In this document: positions 58,691 through 64,000 of the stretch, piece by piece | Layout: each line of letters opens with the position of its first letter | How positions within the stretch are numbered: position 1 is the stretch's first letter | Source: Rhynchonema sp. JSB1_4 | Taxonomy: Eukaryota > Nematoda > Chromadorea > Monhysterida > Xyalidae | Reading direction: 5' to 3' | Assembly: GCA_030248065.1 (NCBI GenBank) | Contig: JASAMV010005757.1 | Coordinates: 27,298 to 91,297 of the forward strand | DNA: 64,000 bases | Translations under genes and position numbers: made by a program | The notes under the pieces: generated by a model | Database searches by the model: none | Told to the model about the DNA's origin: nothing | What the model saw: only the letters and a program-made list of their open reading frames with translations

Positions 58691-60177
58691 CGGGCAATTG
58701 AGCAAGACCAGTTTTAGCAAGACCACCTTGACCATCTTGAGCAAGAAAAAAAGAGCAGAGCCAAAAGAGCAAAGCCCAAATAAGGGCAAGACCAAAAGTG
58801 CAAAGCCCAAATAAGGGCAAGACCAAAAGGGCAAAGCCCAAATAAGGGCAAGACCAAAAGTGCAAAGCCCAAATAAGGCAAGACCAAAAGTGCAAAGCCC
58901 AAATAAGGGCAAGACCAAAAGTGCAAAGCCCAAATAAGGGCAAGACCAAAAGTGCAAAGCCCAAATAAGGCAAGACCAAAAGTGCAAAGCCCAACTAAGG
59001 GCAAGACCAAAAGTGCAAAGCCCAACTAAGGGCAAGACCAAAAGAGCAAAGCCCAAATAAGGGCAAGACCAAAAGTGCAAAAGCCCAACTAAGGGCAAGA
59101 CCAAAAGGGCAAAGTCCAAAATGGCAAGACCAAAAGGGCAGGACCAAAAGGGCAAGGTCCAATTGTCGGAATTAGTGCCACCTAGTAAATGTATGGACAT
59201 CTTAGTTCAAAAATGTCGAGTACGATTCGACGTGTAATTCGAATTATAACGCACGATTCGATCACAAAGATGTTACGCCCACAAAAAAGCACCCAAATTG
59301 CTATGGGGATTTCTCTATCATTAATAAAAACAGCTCTGTCGACTCAACTTTCTGCAATATTTACGTTATTTGTTCCCGTGCTTCTCGTTAATGAGAGCAA
59401 TAACTTTGTGCTCTGACTCCGCTTTTGTCTTTCAATGACCAATCAGTACATTTCTTGCTACAGTACACCAAAAAAACTAGCAATTTCTTTGGTTTTGAGT
59501 TGAGTGTCTCTCATGGATTATGTATGTCTCTGAGTGGTTGTGGTTCAGAATCCAATTGTCTGCGTTAGCTGCTTTTCGTCTCATCTGATTCAATAACTTT
59601 TGTTGATTTTAATGTGTTCTGTTGTGCAACGTTTAGTGTAAACGAAAATCTGTTCGTTTTGTGCATGATATTACTCAAGTGAATAAATTTGTTCAGCATT
59701 GATTGACATCTGATAGCGTATATGGTTAGTTTGAAGCAATGCATTGCAAACATGTTAAACAAAATTCAAAACGCAGAGTGCTAAAAAACAAGATGAATTT
59801 GTCACACTAAAATGCAACAAACATTATGTGGAATTAAGGTCCAGTTGCCTGAACAACGTATTGTAATGCGATAATTTGACTTTGCCCTTTTGGACTTCGC
59901 ACTTTTGGTATTGCCCTTTTAGTCTTGCCCTTTTGGTCTTGCCCTTTTGGTATTGCCCTTTTGGTATTGCCCTTTTGGTCTTGCCCTTTTGGTATTGCCC
60001 TTTTGGTCTTGCCCTTTTGGTCTTGCTCTTATTTGAGCTTTGCCCTTTTGGTCTTGCCCTTATTTGGGCTTTGCCCTATTGGTCTTGCCCTTATTTGACC
60101 TTTGCCGCCCTTTTGGCTCTGCTCTTTTTCACTTGCTCAAAGTGGTATTGCTGAAACTGGTCTTGCTCAATTGCCCG
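58691..60177. mobile_element. 1.5-kb element with inverted minisatellite ends
   Basis: Inverted ends CGGGCAATTGAGCAAGACC and GGTCTTGCTCAATTGCCCG. Left array (58,735-59,160) of a 30-31-bp unit, GCAAAGCCCAAATAAGGGC plus AAGACCAAAAG; right array (59,880-60,130) of the inverted word TTTTGGTCTTGCCC in shorter steps. About 700 bp of non-repeated middle. Long minus-strand frames over the left array are repeat artefacts. No target duplication found. Confidence 0.75.
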
Positions 60178-60319
60178 TGAGCCATCTTCAGACCTGGGTA
60201 CGTCCTTGGCCATGGCTAACCGATATAAAGGCCGTCCGCCACACAGAAGGGGGCCTGCATAGGAAGGGCAGAATGAAATAAAACTCACGTTTCACCATTA
60301 ATAACCATCACCACACACA

Positions 60320-60929
60320 GGGTGATATTTTCGAAACGGTGTGTAAAGGTCAGTTGGGTGTAAAGGTCGGTGGAAAGCTCGGTGTGAGAAAGTTCAGTGT
60401 AAGCTTGAAACATTGCACGCTGAGCAAGCAGCAGACGCGCGTTTCTAAACGGAAGGTCAACTTTGATGGTTTGCTGTGCAAGCGTAAAGCGTTTGTTTGC
60501 AATCTGGTTCATTTAAGCTGGTTGCACAGACGGTTTAAAGAATTTTTTATAAGTTACCTGACATTTCGCCGCAAGACTGTTGAGAAATTGAACATTCATT
60601 GACGGCGGTGCCAAAAATTTTGACGTCACTAACTGATCGCAGCACGAAATCAAAACGGCTCCATAAAAGGTCACGAAATTTATAAATATCGTTTAGAAAC
60701 GCTTGTGCAACCAGCTTAAATAAACCACATTGCAGACAAACGATCTACGCTTGCACAGCAAACTGCCAAAGTTGACCTTTCGTTTAGAAACGCGCGTCTG
60801 CTTCTGCTTGCTCAGCGTGCAATGTTTCAAGCTTACGCCGTGCTTACACTGAACTTTCTCACACCGAGCTTTCCACCGACCTTTACACCCAACCCAACTG
60901 ACCTTTACACCGTTTCGAAAATATCACCC
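60320..60929. repeat. 610-bp palindrome, dispersed family
   Basis: Ends GGGTGATATTTTCGAAACGG and CCGTTTCGAAAATATCACCC. The arms include TGTAAAGGTCAGTTGGGTG and GCAAGCGTAAAGCG segments. A single arm lies at 50,655-50,795. ATGTTTCA/TGAAACAT occurs once in each arm. Confidence 0.8.
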
Positions 60930-61007
60930 ACAATCCAAAATCGTTTGCGCACAAAAATGACTTTGTACGCAGAGTTGGATTTAAAAAAAAGTAAAACTTT
61001 TTTTTAA

Positions 61008-61195
61008 AGTTGGCCACTTTTTTGTTTTAAAATGTTAAAAAGGAACTCCACTTTTTTAATATTTTCACTTTTTTTCGTTATTTTCTGTCTTTTTAAGGTA
61101 AAAAGGCATGTTTTCATGCGTTTTGTTGTTCATGATTCTCAAAAAATCGCCTGCGGCGCTTATATTTCAGTTTGAAATGGCGTCGTGGACTAATA
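61008..61195 (+). repeat. Dispersed repeat copy (pair of 2848-3040)
   Basis: Inverted relative to 2848-3040. Shares TTTTTAAGGTAAAAAGGCAT, the CGCCTGCGGCGC hairpin and TATATTTCAGTTTGAAATGG. Confidence 0.65.
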
Positions 61196-61205
61196 CAGTT
61201 CCCAG

Positions 61206-61918
61206 CAGGGTTGTTTCAAAAAAAAGTGGTTAATTAAAAAAATTTAAAAAAAAAAAAATTTTTTTTTGAAACTCAGATTTTGCTTTTTTTTAATAAAAAA
61301 AAGTTGCCCAAAAAGGGCTGAAATGTCCAAAAATGGCCTTTTTCGAGACCAAAAATTGGCACCTTTTTCCTGTGGACGGGACAATTTTTCCAAAATCGCG
61401 CCTGCGGCGCCCTGTATTGTCCCCAAATCCGTACAGGGATGCGCGGGGCTGGTCTTTTATAGTGATGTGGCACCGATAATGTACTACTGCATGCTACTAC
61501 ACATGTATATACATAGGTCTGGTGCAAAACCGGGCGCGCAAAGTCGATCTGACACGCAAAATTTGGGCTGTAAACGATATTTTGATGGTCGTATGTCAGA
61601 TATACGGCATTAGATGCATTAAAATACGTTGTACGGCATGCTACAATACATTAGAGTAACATCGTTAGTCAACATCAACCTCAGACTGGTAGAAGACCAT
61701 AGAATCTGCACAATACTACCGGGTGTCACCGCACAAGTTGGGTCTCAGGCGAAAATTTTTCAATTTTTGAAAAATATGTTGGATCGATTTCATTTGTCCT
61801 GAAACGTCGTTTGCAACACTTTTTCTAATAAAAAAAATTTTCGTCAAAAAAAATCAAAAAAAAATTTTTTTTTTTAAAAAAAAGCTCGTTAATAAAAAAA
61901 ATTTTTTTTTCAACCCTG
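61206..61918. mobile_element. hAT-like element, CAGGGTTG ends, GTTCCCAG duplication
   Basis: Ends CAGGGTTGTTTCAAAAAA and TTTTTTTCAACCCTG, with an exact 8-bp duplication GTTCCCAG (61,198-61,205 and 61,919-61,926). The subterminal parts are A and T runs, unlike the AAACGTTT words of 57,042-57,519. The interior includes an AAATCGCGCCTGCGGCGCC hairpin. Confidence 0.85.
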
Positions 61919-61997
61919 GTTCCCAGACATTTCAACAACCGCTGCATGTGTAACATACGACACCCCACCGTATGCTGTACAGTTATTGAGCAGCGTA

Positions 61998-62090
61998 AGG
62001 GCGGACTTAGGTAGAACACGGAATCCGGAAATATTTCCGGATTCCGATTTCCGGATGACTTTTTTATTTTTGCGTTTTCCGGAAATATTT
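61998..62090. repeat. Single arm of the Harbinger-like MITE family
   Basis: Starts TAAGGGCGGACTTAGGTAG, then CACGGAATCCGGAAATATTT. The word mixes the forms found at 54.4 and 55.5 kb. The second terminus is missing. Confidence 0.6.
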
Positions 62091-62252
62091 CGACCAACAG
62101 CAAGCAGAAACTGCTGTTTGGAATTTTCCTTGATGTGTTCGATCCTTGTTATATACAGTTTTGTGCACCTGATAAATACTATACAATACAATAAGCTGCG
62201 CTAAATGACCTTTGTTGCTAATTTGTTTAAATTACAGAACACGATCTAGAGC

Positions 62253-62430
62253 TAGAGTAAAACTACTCCAACACGCGTCCGATTTCGGAGGTGGCAGATT
62301 AGTGAAACATTCATACGTGGCTGCTGATTCGGGAAGAATAAACGTGGTGCATGAGGATTTCTCTCTTTCTATTCGTTGTACAAGAACAACACCTCCGAAA
62401 TCGGGCTCGTGTTGGCGTATTTTGCCTTTA
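62253..62430. mobile_element. MITE family A, copy 3
   Basis: Ends ACTACTCCAACACGCGTCCG and CGGGCTCGTGTTGGCGTA, with AGTGAAACATTCAT inside. Confidence 0.75.
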
Positions 62431-62489
62431 CATACATAAAATAGCTTTTTCAAACCAATAACTATTTTTTGAAGTAAAGGCAAACTAGG

Positions 62490-62665
62490 CCAACACGAGC
62501 CCGATTTCGGTGGCGGTATGCGTACAAAACGAATATAAAGAGAAATCATCATGCACCACGTTGCATTCCACAACGTGTAACTTTTCCCAAATCAGCAGCC
62601 ACGTGTGAATGTTTCACTACTCTGCCGGCTGCGAAATCGAGCTCATGTTGGTGTAGTTTTCCTTT
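62490..62665. mobile_element. MITE family A, copy 4 (opposite orientation)
   Basis: Ends AGGCCAACACGAGCCCG and CGAGCTCATGTTGGTGTAG, with GAATGTTTCACTAC inside. It faces copy 3 across about 60 bp. Confidence 0.75.
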
Positions 62666-62669
62666 ATTT

Positions 62670-63363
62670 GGTGCAGGTTTATTGTGAGCGATGTGACTTT
62701 TGCTCAAGATTCAATACCTTGCTGTTTTTAACTGCATTTTGTTCACGAATGTGAAACATCATTTTAGTCACATTATGATGAGCAAACGACATAATTTTCA
62801 AAACAACTTATTACGTGCACGCACAGCATATGCCAGGAAAACAAACAGAAGAAACAAAACAAGTGAGACGCACACGTTTTTTGAAAAAAGTGTTGTTCAT
62901 CAAAAGAGTTTGGTTGCAGGTTTGCAGAACTTCAACAGCCCAATATTCGAACAACAGACAGAAAATGACTCACAGGTTGACTAATTTCCATAACTGTTGT
63001 CACCATATTGCGGTCTGTTCAAAATATTTGGTACCGTATAAACATGTTCACCGAATTTGATCTTGCCCCCGCTAGAAATCTTTTTTTCAGCAATAACCCA
63101 ACTAAAATTATCATTTTTCATTGAGATGACACAACGCGTACAAATGCAACACTAATAAACAAAAGACTCAACGACAGAACGACAAGGTACAATCATTACC
63201 ATGTACGTTTTAAATTCCTATGGGACATAAATATTCATTGTTCGTTCGAGGGACGTTCAAGTTCAAGTTCAAGTTTTTATTGCATCAGAAGCAACATGGT
63301 AACGTCAACAACACGCATAAGCTGGACAGTAACGACGAAACCATAAATAATTACAAGTGTTTA
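62670..63363. other. No gene firmly recognised
   Basis: A frame at 62,700-62,984 has a hydrophobic start (LKIQYLAVFNCILFTNV) but nothing else supports it. CAAGTT is repeated at 63,258-63,275. Confidence 0.35.
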
Positions 63364-63364
63364 G

Positions 63365-63881
63365 TGGGCCAGTGGATTGTGATTTTGAGGACAGAAAAGA
63401 AAAGAGCTTGAAGAAAGAAATAAAGGAAGATGAAAAGTGGCTGCTGAATTATGTTTGTGAAGGGCAAATGGCCGACGAGACCCCTCCCCTGACCCCAACA
63501 AAAGCTTCGCTTCCGGAATCGCGCCCGAAGTCGTCAAGGGTACCCGAAGAACCATCGCCTAAATACACCAAATGTCCCAAGAAAAGACCCTGCATTCCAA
63601 TCTCGAGTCGTCCACGTCGACGAATGAAGCGCAGAAAACGAAGAATACAGAAGAAGAAAAGGCCGCCACGTCAGAAGACCAACGTGTGTCGACGTGTCGA
63701 TCGACCTCGTGCGACGAACTACATCGGTCGCGTGGTGATTCGACTGAACGGACAGGACAAAATGGAATGGGCGCAACGAGTGATTCTGGCTGTCGACAAT
63801 GATTCTGTTGCGAACGATGATCGTTGTTTGATGGTAGACGGGCACGAAGATGCCGTGTGTGAGAGTGATAAGACGATTTAG
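63365..63881 (+). CDS. Basic, low-complexity protein exon, unknown function
   Basis: Frame open after a TTTAG acceptor at 63,364. The start is acidic (DFEDRKEKSLKKEIKEDEKW), the middle Pro/Ser-rich (ETPPLTPTKASLPESRPKSS), followed by an Arg/Lys block (RPRRRMKRRKRRIQKKKRPP), then YIGRVVIRLNGQDKMEWAQR and an acidic C-terminus to TAG. The Arg/Lys block could be a nuclear localisation or nucleic-acid-binding segment. An alternative frame (63,572-63,802) is bounded upstream by a TAA and judged a shadow. Upstream exons were not found. Confidence 0.45.
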
Positions 63882-64000
63882 ACATAGTTTCCCGCCATTT
63901 TAGGACAATTTCTGTTTTCAGCCCTTCCGCGGCGGGGAGGAGTAGGAATATTCCATATTCCGTATCTGGGCCGATCGTCATTGTATGATTCATTCTGTAT

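Noticed and set aside
58667..59200. 177-codon minus-strand frame rich in Leu, Trp and Phe (looks like a membrane protein)
   Set aside because: It is the translation of a 30-31-bp minisatellite; overlapping frames are equally open.
60497..60602. Short frames after the 60.3-kb palindrome arm
   Set aside because: Inside the palindrome interior; no independent evidence.

Overview
The window is animal genomic DNA, most likely from a nematode. It has multi-exon genes with short GT-AG introns (mostly 40-400 bp), two nicotinic receptor alpha subunits of the nematode levamisole-receptor type, a Scratch-family zinc-finger gene and a neuropeptide-type GPCR. A few introns look GC-AG. I cannot name the species. 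A plant-parasitic or other clade IV nematode is a guess from general texture only. No prokaryotic, viral or CRISPR feature was seen. Most long open frames are shadows of tandem or inverted repeats.

Layout. 1-430: the 3' exon of an unrecognised gene. 430-13,710: a dense field of nested non-autonomous DNA transposons, foldback elements and GC-skewed short-word repeats, with no convincing gene. 13,829-15,560 (+): NUDT21/CFIm25, the mRNA cleavage factor subunit, resolved in eight exons. 15,561-22,958: 7.4 kb with no recognisable gene, possibly regulatory sequence for the next gene. 22,959-26,477 (+): a Scratch-family five-zinc-finger transcription factor in eight exons. 26,944-30,048 (-) and 32,187-35,421 (+): two muscle-type nicotinic acetylcholine receptor alpha subunits, head to head, with every exon phase-checked (548 and 555 codons). 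35,987-43,066 (-): a rhodopsin-type GPCR with introns full of satellites and a 1.5-kb palindrome; its TM4-TM5 exons are not resolved. 43-64 kb: a second repeat-rich region with a multi-exon protein of unknown function (47.5-49.1 kb), a clean two-exon small secreted protein (54,665-55,208, -), several low-confidence exons and a basic protein exon at the right end.

The nicotinic receptors, the GPCR and the neuronal-type transcription factor form a neural gene cluster, which may be chance. Three non-coding signals stand out. (1) A family of hAT-like elements has a conserved scaffold with about five slots filled by a 15-19-bp word; all slots of one copy carry the same word, but different copies carry different words. 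(2) The octamer ATGTTTCA/TGAAACAT occurs about 38 times in 64 kb against roughly two expected; it resembles the core of the C. elegans 21U-RNA upstream motif. (3) A 23-bp motif occurs five times, always at a neural gene and always in that gene's sense orientation.
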